Shown here: positions 1 through 10,696 of the stretch, piece after piece
Numbering within the stretch: the stretch's first letter is position 1
How the letters are laid out: the number at the start of each line of letters is the position of its first letter
Assembly: GCA_023461275.1 (NCBI GenBank)
Contig: JAEYMI010000048.1
Span: 201,381-265,380, forward strand
Direction: 5' to 3'
DNA: 64,000 bases
From: Actinomycetes bacterium
GTDB taxonomy: Bacteria; Actinomycetota; Actinomycetes; Mycobacteriales; Mycobacteriaceae
Notes under the pieces: generated by a model
Told to the model about the DNA's origin: nothing
Databases searched by the model: none
The model's input: only the letters and a program-made list of their open reading frames with translations
Program-made: the position numbers and the translations under genes

Positions 1-3000
1 TCCCCGACGCCGACGCGCTCGTCTTCGACGGTCGTCGCGTCACCTACCGCGACCTGGAATCCGAGGTCGATCGGGTTGCGCACGTCCTCGCCGATCATGG
101 TGTCGGCGCCGAAACCGTTGTCGGCCTGGCGATTCCGCGCAGCATCGAGACCGTCGTCGCACTCTTCGCGATCCTGCGGGCCGGCGGGGCCTACCTGCCG
201 TTGGAACTCGATCACCCCGACGAGCGGTTGCACGGCATCGTCTCCGACGCGTCGCCGCTGGTGATCCTGACCCACTCGTCGGTGGCCGACCGCTTCGCCG
301 CCCTGGACACCCGGTCACTACTGATCGACCAGCTTTCCGACCCGACGTCGCAGTGGACCACCCCCGACGTCCACCCGGATTCGCCTGCCTACGTGATCTA
401 TACGTCGGGCTCCACCGGCAAACCCAAGGGCGTCGTAACCCCGTTCCGCGGACTGACCAACATGCAGCTCAATCACCGCGAGAAGGTGTTCGCGCCGGCG
501 ATCGACGTGGCCCGCTCGGCCGGCATCACCGGCCGCCTGCGCATCGCGCATACCGTGTCCTTCGCCTTCGACATGTCGTGGGAAGAGCTGCTCTGGCTGG
601 TCGAAGGCCACGAGGTGCACGTCTGCGACGAAGAGCTGCGCCGGGATTCGCAGGCGCTGGTCGCCTACTGCCATGCGCATCGGATCGACGTCGTCAACGT
701 CACGCCGACCTACGCGGCGCAGTTGTTCACCGACGGTCTGCTCGACGGCGCCCACGTGCCGCCGTTGGTGCTGCTCGGCGGCGAGGCGGTCGGCGATCCG
801 GTGTGGTCGCGGCTGCGCGAGCACCCCGGCACTTTCGGCTACAACCTGTACGGGCCTACCGAGTACACCATCAACACGCTCGGCATCGGCACCGACGAAT
901 CGCCCACCTCCTCGGTCGGCACCCCGATCTGGAACACCACCGCACACCTGCTCGACCCCTGGCTGCGGCCGGTACCCACCGGTGTCGCCGGCGAGTTGTA
1001 CATCAGCGGGGCGGGTTTGGCGCGCGGCTACCTCGGCCGCCCGGACCTCACCGCCGAACGCTTCGTCGCCGATCCGTTCCTGCCCGGCGCCCGCCTCTAC
1101 CGGACCGGCGACCTGATGAAGGTGCGACCCGACGGCAACCTGGACTTCCTCGGCCGCACCGACGATCAGGTCAAGGTTCGCGGCTACCGCGTGGAACTCG
1201 CCGAGATCGACGCCGCGCTGACCGCGCTGCCCGACATCGCGTCGGCCGCCGTGGTCGCCACCGCCGACCCGTCTGCGCCGGACATCAAACGACTTGTTGC
1301 ATATGTCATCCCGACGGATCCGAACTCGGCGATCGACGTCGCCGACATCCGGCGGCGGCTCGCGACCGCGCTGCCGGACTACATGGTGCCCGGGCTCTAC
1401 GCATCCGTCGACGAGTTCCCGATGACCGTCAACGGCAAACTCGACATCGCCGCGCTGCCCGAACCACAACGCGGCGGTGTCCGCCGGGCCCCGCGTACAC
1501 CGCTGGAAGCCCGGGTGTGTGAGATCGTCGCCGACGTACTAGGACTCGTCTCCTCTGACACCGACAGCGCCGACGAGTTCGCAGTCGGCATCGACGACGA
1601 CTTCTTCGATCTCGGCGGTCACTCGATGGCCGCGATGAAACTTGCCGGTGCGCTACGGACCGAACTGGGCGCCGAGATCGCCATTCGCGACCTCTTCGAG
1701 GCACGCACGCCGGCCGAGATCGCCGCCCGTGCACGCATCACCGGGTCGACCACCGACATCGTGGCGGGCCCTCGGCCGGAACGGATCCCGCTCTCGCCGG
1801 CACAGGAACGCCTGTGGCTGCTCTATGAGCTCGATCCGTCGGACACCTCGTACCACTACGGTCACGTCGTCCGGCTGCACGAGGCCACCGACTCAAACAC
1901 GATTGATGAGCCGGCGTTGCGGGCGGCGGTGCGTGACGTCGTGATCCGGCATGAGTCGCTCCGCACCATCGTCGACGACTCCGACGGTGAACCGGCGCAA
2001 CGCATTCTGTCTGAATCGCACGTCCCCGACGTGGTCACGGTTGTCGAGATCTCCGAACGCGACACCGCGGAGGTCGGTCTCGCCGACGCGGTGGCACGTG
2101 CCTCTCGCGATCTGCTGACCACCCCCTTCGATCTACGCACGGAACCGCCGATCCGGATCGGGCTGATCCGCGCCGCCGGACTCGGGTCCGATCAGGGCAG
2201 CGAGGGCAGTGTGCTGGTCATCGCGATGCACCACATCGCGACTGACGAATGGTCTGATCGACCTCTGCTGTCGGACCTCACCGTCGCCTACCTCGCCCGA
2301 TCCGGCGGTGCCACTCCCGCCTTTGAGCCGCTGCCGGTCCAGTACGCCGATTACACACTCTGGCACCATGATCGGCTGGCCACCTGCGCCGACGAGCAGC
2401 TCACCTACTGGGCGCAGACGCTCGCCGACCTGCCCGCCGAGATCGCTCTCCCCCGCGACCGACGCCGTCGCGGGGGTGCGCCCGGACCGTCGAAGACGCT
2501 GACCGCGACCGTCGACGCACCGACCCGTGCGCGTCTGGCCGAGATCGCCCGCGGCCGTTCGGTCAGCATGTTCATGCTGACCCAGGCCGTGGTTGCCACG
2601 CTGCTGCACCGTGCGGGTGCCGGCGACGACATCCCGCTCGGCACACCGATTTCCGGCCGTACCGATCCGGCGCTCGACGATCTTGTCGGCTTCTTCGTCG
2701 GCACGCAGGTTCTGCGGACCGACCTGAGCGGTCGCCCGAGCTTCGACGATCTCCTCGACCGGGTGCGGCAGCTCGACCTGGCCGCCTTCGACAATCAGGA
2801 CGTCCCGTTCCAGCGCATCGTCGAACATCTTGCGCCCGAACGTGTTCCAGGACGCAATCCACTGTTCCAGGTGTCACTGAGCTATTTGCCGCTCGACGCG
2901 GTTCCCGGCGCCTTGCTCGGGGTACCCGCGACGTTCGAGCAACTCAGTTCGGTGCAGGCCAAGTTCGACCTCGCCTTCACCTTCGTCGACATCGCCGCGA

Positions 3001-6000
3001 CCGGCGAACTCAGCATCGGACTGGAGTACGCCACCGACCTGTTCGACGAGTCGACCGCCCACATGCTGCTCGATCACCTGCGGATCGTCGTCGACACCGT
3101 GGCACAGAATCCCGGCATCGGCGTCGACCGCATCGACCTGGTCGTCGACGACGACCTGAAGGCTTTGCGCGCCAACGAAACCGGACCTGCTCCGGCTGTC
3201 ACCGGCACCACCGTCACCGAGTTGCTGAACGCAGCGGCGGCCGACCACGCCACCGACATCGCGCTCCGCGACACCGCAGGCGCGTCGATGACCTACGCCG
3301 CGATGTCGTCGGCAGCCCACCGGATCGCCGAGCGCATCGCCGAGTATGTGGAATCGCCGGAAACCGTGGTGGCCGTGGCCATGCCGCGCAGCATCGGACA
3401 ACTCGTCGCGCTACAGGCTGTGCTCTATGCCGGCGCGGCGTATCTACCGATCGACCTCGACCTACCCGCCGAACGCATCGAATTCCTGCTCGCCGACAGC
3501 GGCGCGACCGCGGTGATCGTCGCGGATTCCGACACCGCAGCATCAAACAGCACACACGTGGCCACAACCCTTCCCCGCATCACCGTCACCGCAAATGACC
3601 TCGATGCTTCAACGGGCACCGACACCTACGTGTCACCGGCGCCTGTGCTGCCGGAGCATCCCGCTTACGTCGTCTACACCTCAGGAACCACCGGCCGACC
3701 CAAAGGTGTGGTGGTCAGCCACGGAGCGGTCGCCGGGCTGCTGGCGTGGCGGCGCACCACCATGCCGGGCGGCTTCGGCACCGGCGACGCGGTTCTGGTC
3801 AAGACACCGGTCGGCTTCGACGGTGCCGTGTGGGAACTGTTGCTGCCCTTCATATCCGGGGCCACCGCAGTGGTCGCGGAGCCCGACGCCCAGCGCGACC
3901 CCCGCCGGCAGGCGGAGATCATCGCCGAGCACGGTGTGACCACTGCGGTCTTCGTTCCGTCGCTGCTCGAGCTGTTCGTGCCGTACCTGCGGACGGCACC
4001 GACGCTGCGGCACATCATTGCCGGAGGTGAGGCACTCACCGCAGAGCTGGCCGGCGCAGTGGGCGATCGATCGCCGGGCCTGCACCTGATCAATGCCTAC
4101 GGACCCACCGAAACCACAGTGGTCGTCACCGATCGCGTCGCCGGGCGTCGTACCCACACATCGACCGTGCCGATCGGGCGTCCCATCGCCGCGACCAGAC
4201 TGCTGGTGCTCGACGCGTCGCTGCGGCGGGTACCCGAGGGCAGCATCGGCGAACTGTACGTCCGTGGGACACCGCTGGCCCGCGGCTATCTGCATGCTCC
4301 GGCACAGACCGCCGCGGCATTCGTCGCCGATCCGACCGGTGAGGCTCCCGGTGCGCGGGTGTATCGCACCGGCGATCTGGTGCGCCGACGCGACGGTGAA
4401 CTGGAATACCTCGGACGGGCCGACACCCAGGTCAAGGTGCGCGGCAATCGTGTCGAACTCGGTGAGGTCGAGGCCGCACTCCGGTCGCTGCCCGCGGTGT
4501 CGTCGGCCGTGGTGGACATCGTGGGCGACGCCTTGGTCGCCTGGGTCGTCGCCGACGCGGGTGTCACTTCGGAGACGATCGCCGAGCAACTCGCCGCGCA
4601 GGTGCCGTCGTATCTGGTGCCGACGCCGATTCTGACGCTGGATGCGTTGCCGCTCAACCACACCGGCAAGGTCGATCGTCGGGCGCTGCCACGTGCGGTC
4701 GGCGCCGTCACGGTCGGCAGGCCACCACGCACCACCCTGGAAAGCGATCTCGCGGAGATCTTCTCGGCCACCCTGGGCGTCGAGGTCAGTGACATCGACG
4801 CCGGATTCTTCACGCTCGGCGGACACTCGCTGCTGGCCATCAAGACCATCAACCTGGTACGCGATACGCTCGGCTACGAGCTCACGCTGCGCGCGCTGTT
4901 CGAGCGACCGACGATCGCACAACTGGCGCAGTATCTGGAATCCGGTGCCGCCGACCGGGTCGCACCCGATACCCGACTCGCACCGCGCGATCCGGACCGG
5001 CCACTGATGCTGTCCTTCGGGCAGGAACAGATGCTGACGTTGCACGCGGTGTCGGGTCCGTCGTCGGCCTACAACGTGCCACTGCTCTGGCGGCCGGGCG
5101 GCCGCGACGGTGGTGACGAAACCATCGACCGCGACGCGTTCACCGCGGCGCTCCACGACGTGGTGCGCCGACACGAGGTGCTCCGCACCCGCTATCCCGA
5201 TCTGGCACCGGAGATCGTCGACGAGCCGACGGTGCCGGTCGCGCGCGCCGTCGACGCGACGGCGTTGTTCGCCGACACCACGCACGCCTTCGATCTGATG
5301 ACTGAGATTCCGGTCCGGGCCGCGGTCACCGAGGACCTGGCCGTGGTCACCATCCACCACATCGCCACCGACGAATGGTCGGCCGCACCGCTACGCGCCG
5401 ACCTGGATCGGGCCTACGCTGCCCGACTGTCGGGACGCGCGCCGGACTGGCAGCCACTGGAGTTGCAGTACGCGGATTTCGCTGCCTGGCAACGGGACCT
5501 GCTCTCCGGCGAGCGTCGCGAACGCCAGCTCGCGTTCTGGCGCGAGATGCTCGACGGAGCGCCGGAGGCACTCGCACTGCCCCACGACCGGCCGCGGCCG
5601 GCCCGACCCAGCGGCCGCGGTGACGGCGTCTTTCTCGCACTGGACCCGGCACTCGTCGAGAGGCTGCGCCACCTCGCCGAGACCACCGGCGCGTCGATGT
5701 TCATGATCGTGCAGACTGCGGTCGCGGTGATGCTCGGACGCCTCGCCGGCAGCGACGACGTTCCGCTCGGCACGCCGGTCACCGTGCGTGGCGACGCCCG
5801 ACTCGACGAACTCGTGGGCTTCTTCCTCAACACCGTCGTCCTGCGCACCGATGTGTCCGGCGATCCGAGTGCGCGTGAGTTGCTCGCGCGGGTCCGGGCT
5901 GCCGATCTCGCGGTCTTCGATCACCGCGACATCGCCTTCGAGCAGGTCGTCGAGGCGGTTGCCCCGGCACGGTCGTCGTCGATGAATCCGCTGTTCCAGA

Positions 6001-9000
6001 CGATGGTCGTCTATGTCGAAGGGACCCTGCCCGCCGACGACGCACAGGTACAGGCACCCACCACCGCGAAGTTCGACCTGTCCTTCGACTTCACCGAGGA
6101 TCCAGGTCGTCCGGCCCGCCCGATCGGTGGGGTCATCGAGTACAGCACCGACCTGTTCGACCGGGCCACCGTGGAAGCCATGGCGCAACGCCTGGTATCG
6201 GTGCTGGAATTCATGGCCGCTCAACCGGATACGACGTTGCGCGCCCTCGATATCCGCGTGCCGGCCGAACGTCGCGACATCGCTGTCCCCGCTGCCGAAC
6301 CGACCACCTGGCCCGACCTGTTCGACGCCATCGTCGCCCGTGACGATGAGGCGCCGGCATTGCGTGGACCCGACGGCCGACGCACCTTCGGGGAGCTGAG
6401 GGAGCGGATCACGGTCATCGCGGCACGGTTGTCCGCCGAGGGCATCGGACCCGAGGACGTCGTGGTTGTCCGGCTACCGCGCGGTGTCGCGGCACTCGAG
6501 GCGATCTTTGGCGTGCTCTACGCCGGCGCGGCCTATCTGCCGATCGAACCGGATGCCCCGGCCGAACGGGTGGCCGCGATGCTGGCGGTGGCCGAGCCGA
6601 AGAAGATAATCGACTCACTCGATGATCCGGTCCTGGCGCCAGCATCGGCGGCCCAGCGAGACAGTGAGACCTTCACTCGCCCAACCCTTCTCCCCGATCA
6701 TCCGGCCTATCTGATCTTCACGTCCGGATCCACCGGCGCGCCCAAGGGAGTCGTGGTCCCCCATCGGGGCCTGACGAATCTGTTCGCCAGCCACCGGCGG
6801 ATGCTCTACGGACCGGCCAAGAGCCGTACCGGACGCGACCGCTTGCGCGTCGGGCACGCGTGGTCGTTGGCCTTCGACGCCTCCTGGCAGCCACAGTTGT
6901 GGTTGCTCGACGGTCATGAGATCAGCATCGTCGACGCCGACACGCAACGTGACGCCGAGCGGCTGTCCGATCAATTGACCAGCGAGGCATGGGATTTCCT
7001 TGAGCTGACACCGTCGCATCTGGCCCAGCTCGAGGGCGCCGACGCGTCGATGGCGGCCATCGGTTTCGGTGGCGAGGCGGTACCCGACGCCCAGTGGCAG
7101 CGCCTGCGCTCGCTGCCCGACTCCGATGCCTACAACCTCTACGGTCCCACCGAGGCCACCGTCGACGTATTGGTGGCGCGTGCTGCCGACTCCTCGCATC
7201 CGGTGGTCGGTCGGCCGGTCGACGGTGCCCGCGCCTATGTGCTCGACACGCACCTGCGGCAGGTTCCTGATGGCGTCGACGGCGAGTTGTATGTCGCCGG
7301 AGCGGGACTCGCGCGCGGCTACCTCGGCCGTGGTGATCTCACCGCGGAACGATTCGTGGCCGATCCGTTCACTGCGGACGGGTCGCGGATGTATCGCACC
7401 GGCGACGTCGTCCGGTGGACCCGCGACGGGTTCCTGGACTACCGCGGCCGCGGCGACGACCAGATCAAGATCCGTGGCTTCCGCGTGGAGCCCGGCGAGA
7501 TCGAAACCGCCCTCGGCGCCCTGCCCGGCGTCGGCGCCGCGCTGGTGGTCGCACGATCGGGCCGGCTGGTCGGCTACGTGGTCGGTGAACCGGGAGTCGC
7601 CGTGGATCCGGTGGTCGTGCGGTCCTCGCTTCGTGACCTGCTGCCCGACTACATGGTGCCGGGCGCGATCGTCGTGCTCGCCGCCTTCCCGACGCTGCCC
7701 AACGGCAAACTCGACCGGCGTGCGCTACCGGCTCCGGTCTTCGACGCGCCGGTACGCGCACCGGAAACTCCTACGCAGCAACGGATCTGCCGCGCCATCG
7801 CCGATGTCCTCGACCTGCCCGACCATCAGGTGGGCCTCGACGAGGACTTCGTCGAACTCGGCGGTGACAGCATCGTCGCGATGCAACTGGTCGCGCGTCT
7901 GCGATCCGACGGGTTCGCCGTCTCGCCGCGCGATGTGATGACCGTCCGGACCGCCGCTGCGCTCGCCGACGCCGCTGATGCCCGTTCGGCCACGCCGACC
8001 GCGGCGCTGCGCGAGGTGACCGATGGCCCGGTGGCGGCCACGCCGATCGTCCGGTGGCTGGAAGCGCTCACCTCGCGACGACCGGAGACCATCGACGGTT
8101 TCCACCAGTCGGCGTTGCTGCGCACACCTGCCGGCGTCGACGTCGAGGTGCTCGATCGTTCGGTCCGGATGCTGATGGACCGACATCAGATGCTGCGCGC
8201 ACGACTCGATACCGATTCGAGCCCATGGCGATTCGAGATCGCGAGCGACCCCGTGGACACACCGGTCGTCGAACGGGTGTCATGGGACCACGAGGAACCC
8301 ATCGAGAGCGTGCTCGACTCGGTGGCGCGCACGACCCGCGCCCGGCTCGACCCACGACGCGGCGCGATGGTGGCAGTCACCTTCCTCGACGGCGACAAGG
8401 GACCCGGTCGGTTGCTCATCGCGATCCATCACCTCGTCGTCGACGGCGTCTCGTGGCGTGCACTGATCCCCGAGCTATTGGCGATCTACACCCAGCTCGC
8501 CGACGATGTTGCACCACAGGATGTTTCGCTCCCGGCCCGATCAACCGATTTCGGGGCGTGGGCCAATGCGGTCGTCGCGATCGAACGCAGCAGCGAGATG
8601 GATCTGTGGCGGGGCATCGTCGAGGACTCCGACGTCGACCCGAATGCCCTGTTCGCCCGCCCGCTCGACCCGGATCGCGATCGCCAGGCCGATACCCGAC
8701 GGCACACCGTCGACCTCGATCCCGAGACCGCTGCCGCGGTATTGACCGCCCTGCCGGCACAACTCGACGTCGCCGTCGACGATGTGCTGCTCGGCGCGTT
8801 CGGCGCGGCTGCCGGAGTCGCTACCCTCGTCGACCTCGAAGGTCACGGACGTGAGGAACACCTGGTGCCGGGTGCCGATCTCAACGGCACCGTCGGATGG
8901 TTCACCGCGGTGCACCCGGTCCGTGTCGGCGGCGGTGACTCGGCCGCCGAGCAAGCGCGGGCACTGGCGCAAGCGCGCGCCACCATCCCCGATGGCGGTA

Positions 9001-9383
9001 TCGGCTACGGTCTGCTGCGGTATCCGGCGGAGGGCGAACCGGAATCCCGGTTGTCTGGCGCCGGAATCGAATTCAACTATCTGGGTCGGTACCGTTCGTT
9101 CGATGCTGGCGACTGGGCGATGGCGCCGGAGTCGGCCGAGATCGGCCCCGATGAGGACATGCCGGTCGGTTACGGCCTGATCGTCGACGTCACCACCCTC
9201 GATACCGCGGACGGCACACGGATGCGGGCGAGCTGGACGTATCTGCCGGATCTGATCGCCGACGACACGGTGTCCGACCTCGCGTCACGCTGGGTGACCG
9301 CGCTACGCGACCTCGCCGGAACTGCCATCACCCCGGAGACCGCGACAACCCCGAAGACGGCAACAACTCAGGAGACCCGATGA
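1..9383 (+). CDS. Nonribosomal peptide synthetase, 3' part (A-PCP-C-A-PCP-C-A-PCP-E)
   Basis: The frame is open from base 3, so the 5' end lies outside the window; 3,126 residues are visible. Domains in order: an adenylation domain (YTSGSTGKPKGV at 399-434, NLYGPTEYT), carrier protein 1 (LGGHS, Ser codon 1623-1625), condensation domain (HHIATDEWS, 2229-2255), A2 (3675-3710), carrier 2 (Ser 4827-4829), condensation (5355-5381), A3 (6717-6752), carrier 3 (LGGDS, 7857-7871) and a terminal epimerization domain (HHLVVDGVSW 8427-8456, EGHGREE 8838-8858, FNYLGRY). There is no thioesterase. Both condensation motifs read DEWS where DGWS is usual. A1 and A3 share an SWxxxLWLxxGHE stretch that A2 lacks. 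The DHB genes and EntS-like exporter beside it make catecholate siderophore assembly the likely role. Substrates are not assigned. The stop codon overlaps the next start (ATGA). Confidence 0.95.
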   Translation, partial: PDADALVFDGRRVTYRDLESEVDRVAHVLADHGVGAETVVGLAIPRSIETVVALFAILRAGGAYLPLELDHPDERLHGIVSDASPLVILTHSSVADRFAALDTRSLLIDQLSDPTSQWTTPDVHPDSPAYVIYTSGSTGKPKGVVTPFRGLTNMQLNHREKVFAPAIDVARSAGITGRLRIAHTVSFAFDMSWEELLWLVEGHEVHVCDEELRRDSQALVAYCHAHRIDVVNVTPTYAAQLFTDGLLDGAHVPPLVLLGGEAVGDPVWSRLREHPGTFGYNLYGPTEYTINTLGIGTDESPTSSVGTPIWNTTAHLLDPWLRPVPTGVAGELYISGAGLARGYLGRPDLTAERFVADPFLPGARLYRTGDLMKVRPDGNLDFLGRTDDQVKVRGYRVELAEIDAALTALPDIASAAVVATADPSAPDIKRLVAYVIPTDPNSAIDVADIRRRLATALPDYMVPGLYASVDEFPMTVNGKLDIAALPEPQRGGVRRAPRTPLEARVCEIVADVLGLVSSDTDSADEFAVGIDDDFFDLGGHSMAAMKLAGALRTELGAEIAIRDLFEARTPAEIAARARITGSTTDIVAGPRPERIPLSPAQERLWLLYELDPSDTSYHYGHVVRLHEATDSNTIDEPALRAAVRDVVIRHESLRTIVDDSDGEPAQRILSESHVPDVVTVVEISERDTAEVGLADAVARASRDLLTTPFDLRTEPPIRIGLIRAAGLGSDQGSEGSVLVIAMHHIATDEWSDRPLLSDLTVAYLARSGGATPAFEPLPVQYADYTLWHHDRLATCADEQLTYWAQTLADLPAEIALPRDRRRRGGAPGPSKTLTATVDAPTRARLAEIARGRSVSMFMLTQAVVATLLHRAGAGDDIPLGTPISGRTDPALDDLVGFFVGTQVLRTDLSGRPSFDDLLDRVRQLDLAAFDNQDVPFQRIVEHLAPERVPGRNPLFQVSLSYLPLDAVPGALLGVPATFEQLSSVQAKFDLAFTFVDIAATGELSIGLEYATDLFDESTAHMLLDHLRIVVDTVAQNPGIGVDRIDLVVDDDLKALRANETGPAPAVTGTTVTELLNAAAADHATDIALRDTAGASMTYAAMSSAAHRIAERIAEYVESPETVVAVAMPRSIGQLVALQAVLYAGAAYLPIDLDLPAERIEFLLADSGATAVIVADSDTAASNSTHVATTLPRITVTANDLDASTGTDTYVSPAPVLPEHPAYVVYTSGTTGRPKGVVVSHGAVAGLLAWRRTTMPGGFGTGDAVLVKTPVGFDGAVWELLLPFISGATAVVAEPDAQRDPRRQAEIIAEHGVTTAVFVPSLLELFVPYLRTAPTLRHIIAGGEALTAELAGAVGDRSPGLHLINAYGPTETTVVVTDRVAGRRTHTSTVPIGRPIAATRLLVLDASLRRVPEGSIGELYVRGTPLARGYLHAPAQTAAAFVADPTGEAPGARVYRTGDLVRRRDGELEYLGRADTQVKVRGNRVELGEVEAALRSLPAVSSAVVDIVGDALVAWVVADAGVTSETIAEQLAAQVPSYLVPTPILTLDALPLNHTGKVDRRALPRAVGAVTVGRPPRTTLESDLAEIFSATLGVEVSDIDAGFFTLGGHSLLAIKTINLVRDTLGYELTLRALFERPTIAQLAQYLESGAADRVAPDTRLAPRDPDRPLMLSFGQEQMLTLHAVSGPSSAYNVPLLWRPGGRDGGDETIDRDAFTAALHDVVRRHEVLRTRYPDLAPEIVDEPTVPVARAVDATALFADTTHAFDLMTEIPVRAAVTEDLAVVTIHHIATDEWSAAPLRADLDRAYAARLSGRAPDWQPLELQYADFAAWQRDLLSGERRERQLAFWREMLDGAPEALALPHDRPRPARPSGRGDGVFLALDPALVERLRHLAETTGASMFMIVQTAVAVMLGRLAGSDDVPLGTPVTVRGDARLDELVGFFLNTVVLRTDVSGDPSARELLARVRAADLAVFDHRDIAFEQVVEAVAPARSSSMNPLFQTMVVYVEGTLPADDAQVQAPTTAKFDLSFDFTEDPGRPARPIGGVIEYSTDLFDRATVEAMAQRLVSVLEFMAAQPDTTLRALDIRVPAERRDIAVPAAEPTTWPDLFDAIVARDDEAPALRGPDGRRTFGELRERITVIAARLSAEGIGPEDVVVVRLPRGVAALEAIFGVLYAGAAYLPIEPDAPAERVAAMLAVAEPKKIIDSLDDPVLAPASAAQRDSETFTRPTLLPDHPAYLIFTSGSTGAPKGVVVPHRGLTNLFASHRRMLYGPAKSRTGRDRLRVGHAWSLAFDASWQPQLWLLDGHEISIVDADTQRDAERLSDQLTSEAWDFLELTPSHLAQLEGADASMAAIGFGGEAVPDAQWQRLRSLPDSDAYNLYGPTEATVDVLVARAADSSHPVVGRPVDGARAYVLDTHLRQVPDGVDGELYVAGAGLARGYLGRGDLTAERFVADPFTADGSRMYRTGDVVRWTRDGFLDYRGRGDDQIKIRGFRVEPGEIETALGALPGVGAALVVARSGRLVGYVVGEPGVAVDPVVVRSSLRDLLPDYMVPGAIVVLAAFPTLPNGKLDRRALPAPVFDAPVRAPETPTQQRICRAIADVLDLPDHQVGLDEDFVELGGDSIVAMQLVARLRSDGFAVSPRDVMTVRTAAALADAADARSATPTAALREVTDGPVAATPIVRWLEALTSRRPETIDGFHQSALLRTPAGVDVEVLDRSVRMLMDRHQMLRARLDTDSSPWRFEIASDPVDTPVVERVSWDHEEPIESVLDSVARTTRARLDPRRGAMVAVTFLDGDKGPGRLLIAIHHLVVDGVSWRALIPELLAIYTQLADDVAPQDVSLPARSTDFGAWANAVVAIERSSEMDLWRGIVEDSDVDPNALFARPLDPDRDRQADTRRHTVDLDPETAAAVLTALPAQLDVAVDDVLLGAFGAAAGVATLVDLEGHGREEHLVPGADLNGTVGWFTAVHPVRVGGGDSAAEQARALAQARATIPDGGIGYGLLRYPAEGEPESRLSGAGIEFNYLGRYRSFDAGDWAMAPESAEIGPDEDMPVGYGLIVDVTTLDTADGTRMRASWTYLPDLIADDTVSDLASRWVTALRDLAGTAITPETATTPKTATTQETR

Positions 9384-10696
9384 GCGACCGCGCACGATCA
9401 GTGTTGATCGACATCACCCCGCTGCGGGAGAGCGCCCCGTTTCGGCGGATCTTCATCGCGCGGCTCATCTCGCTGATCGGCATCGGTCTGCTCCTGGTTT
9501 CGGTGCCGGTGCAGATGTTCGATCTCACCGGCTCCTCGGCCCAGGTCGGTGCCGCGACGGCGGTCACCGGGGTCAGTACCTTCGTCGGCATGCTGCTCGG
9601 CGGCGGTCTCGCCGATCGGTTCGACCGCAAGTGGCTCATCCTCGTCGGCCGGGCGGGTGCGGCGCTGGCCTTTGTCGGCTTGGCGGCCAACGCTTTCGGG
9701 GTGTTCGGTGAACCGCCGTCGGTCGCGGCGCTCTACCTGCTGGCCGGCATCGACGGGCTGATCGGGTCATTGTCGGTGGCGGCGCTGATGGCCGCGGTGC
9801 CGACCATCATCCCGCGTCATCTGCTCGTGGCCGTCGGTGCGCTCAACTCACTGACCGTGCGGGTTGGCTCGGCCATCTCGCCCGCCATCGCCGGCCTGAT
9901 CATCGCCGGAGCGGGCGTCGAGTGGGCATACACGGTGGCCGCATGCATCGCGACCCTGACGGTCGTGATCCTGCTGGGGTTGCCGTCGCTGCCGCCGAGC
10001 GCGCCGGTGGTCGGTGAGACCCCGACCGAATCCGACAACCAATCGGCGTCAGAGCAGCCCGGGTCACAACAGCCTGGGGCGAAGCAGTCGGTGGTGCGGT
10101 TTATCCTGACCCAACCCGTGGTGGGCGGTGTGATCGCCGCGGGCATGCTCGCCATGCTCGGCGCCGGTGTCGTCGCACTGATCCCGGGGTTGGTCGCCGA
10201 ACGGTTCGACGGCGACGCCCGTGCCACCGGCCTGCTCTATGCCGCGGTGGCCACCGGTGCCATGGTCGCCGCGCTCACCAGTGGATGGCTGGCACGGGTG
10301 CCACGGCCCGGAGCGCTGTTGATGGCTGCATTGTCGACGGCCTTCGTCATCCAGATCCTGTTCGGCCTGGCGCCGGTGGTCTGGCTGGCGCTGGTGCTGC
10401 TCGCGGTCGTCGGATTCGTCGAAGCAATTCAGGAAGTGCTGCGCTACTCGCTGATTCAGCATCACACCCCGGGCCAATTGCTCGGCCGGGTGAACGGCAT
10501 CTGGATGGCCCAGGAGGTCAGCGGCGTGACTGTCGGTGCGCTTGTCGCCGGAATGCTCGGTAGCGTCTGGTCGGCGTCGGATGCCATCGTCTACTACGGC
10601 ATCGGGCTACTGGTGTTGTCGCTGCTCGCCGCGCTCGGCCTGCGATCGCTGATGGCGGTCCGAGGCGAGCCGGTCAGCGAATCGGTCGACTCTTAA
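9380..10696 (+). CDS. entS: EntS-like MFS siderophore exporter
   Basis: This 438-aa inner-membrane transporter of the major facilitator superfamily resembles enterobactin exporter EntS along its length: an N-terminal FRRIFIARLISLIGIGLL segment, the loop 2-3 motif GGGLADRFDRK, the stretch LTVRVGSAISPAIAGL, and a C-terminal LLGRVNGIWMAQEVSG. About twelve hydrophobic segments are visible, with a polar, Gln/Ser-rich central loop at residues 215-235. It overlaps the NRPS stop by 4 bp, implying coupled translation and export of the NRPS product. Its TAA stop and that of the convergent entE gene share the tetranucleotide TTAA at 10693-10696, so no intergenic terminator exists. Confidence 0.9.
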   Translation: MSDRARSVLIDITPLRESAPFRRIFIARLISLIGIGLLLVSVPVQMFDLTGSSAQVGAATAVTGVSTFVGMLLGGGLADRFDRKWLILVGRAGAALAFVGLAANAFGVFGEPPSVAALYLLAGIDGLIGSLSVAALMAAVPTIIPRHLLVAVGALNSLTVRVGSAISPAIAGLIIAGAGVEWAYTVAACIATLTVVILLGLPSLPPSAPVVGETPTESDNQSASEQPGSQQPGAKQSVVRFILTQPVVGGVIAAGMLAMLGAGVVALIPGLVAERFDGDARATGLLYAAVATGAMVAALTSGWLARVPRPGALLMAALSTAFVIQILFGLAPVVWLALVLLAVVGFVEAIQEVLRYSLIQHHTPGQLLGRVNGIWMAQEVSGVTVGALVAGMLGSVWSASDAIVYYGIGLLVLSLLAALGLRSLMAVRGEPVSESVDS

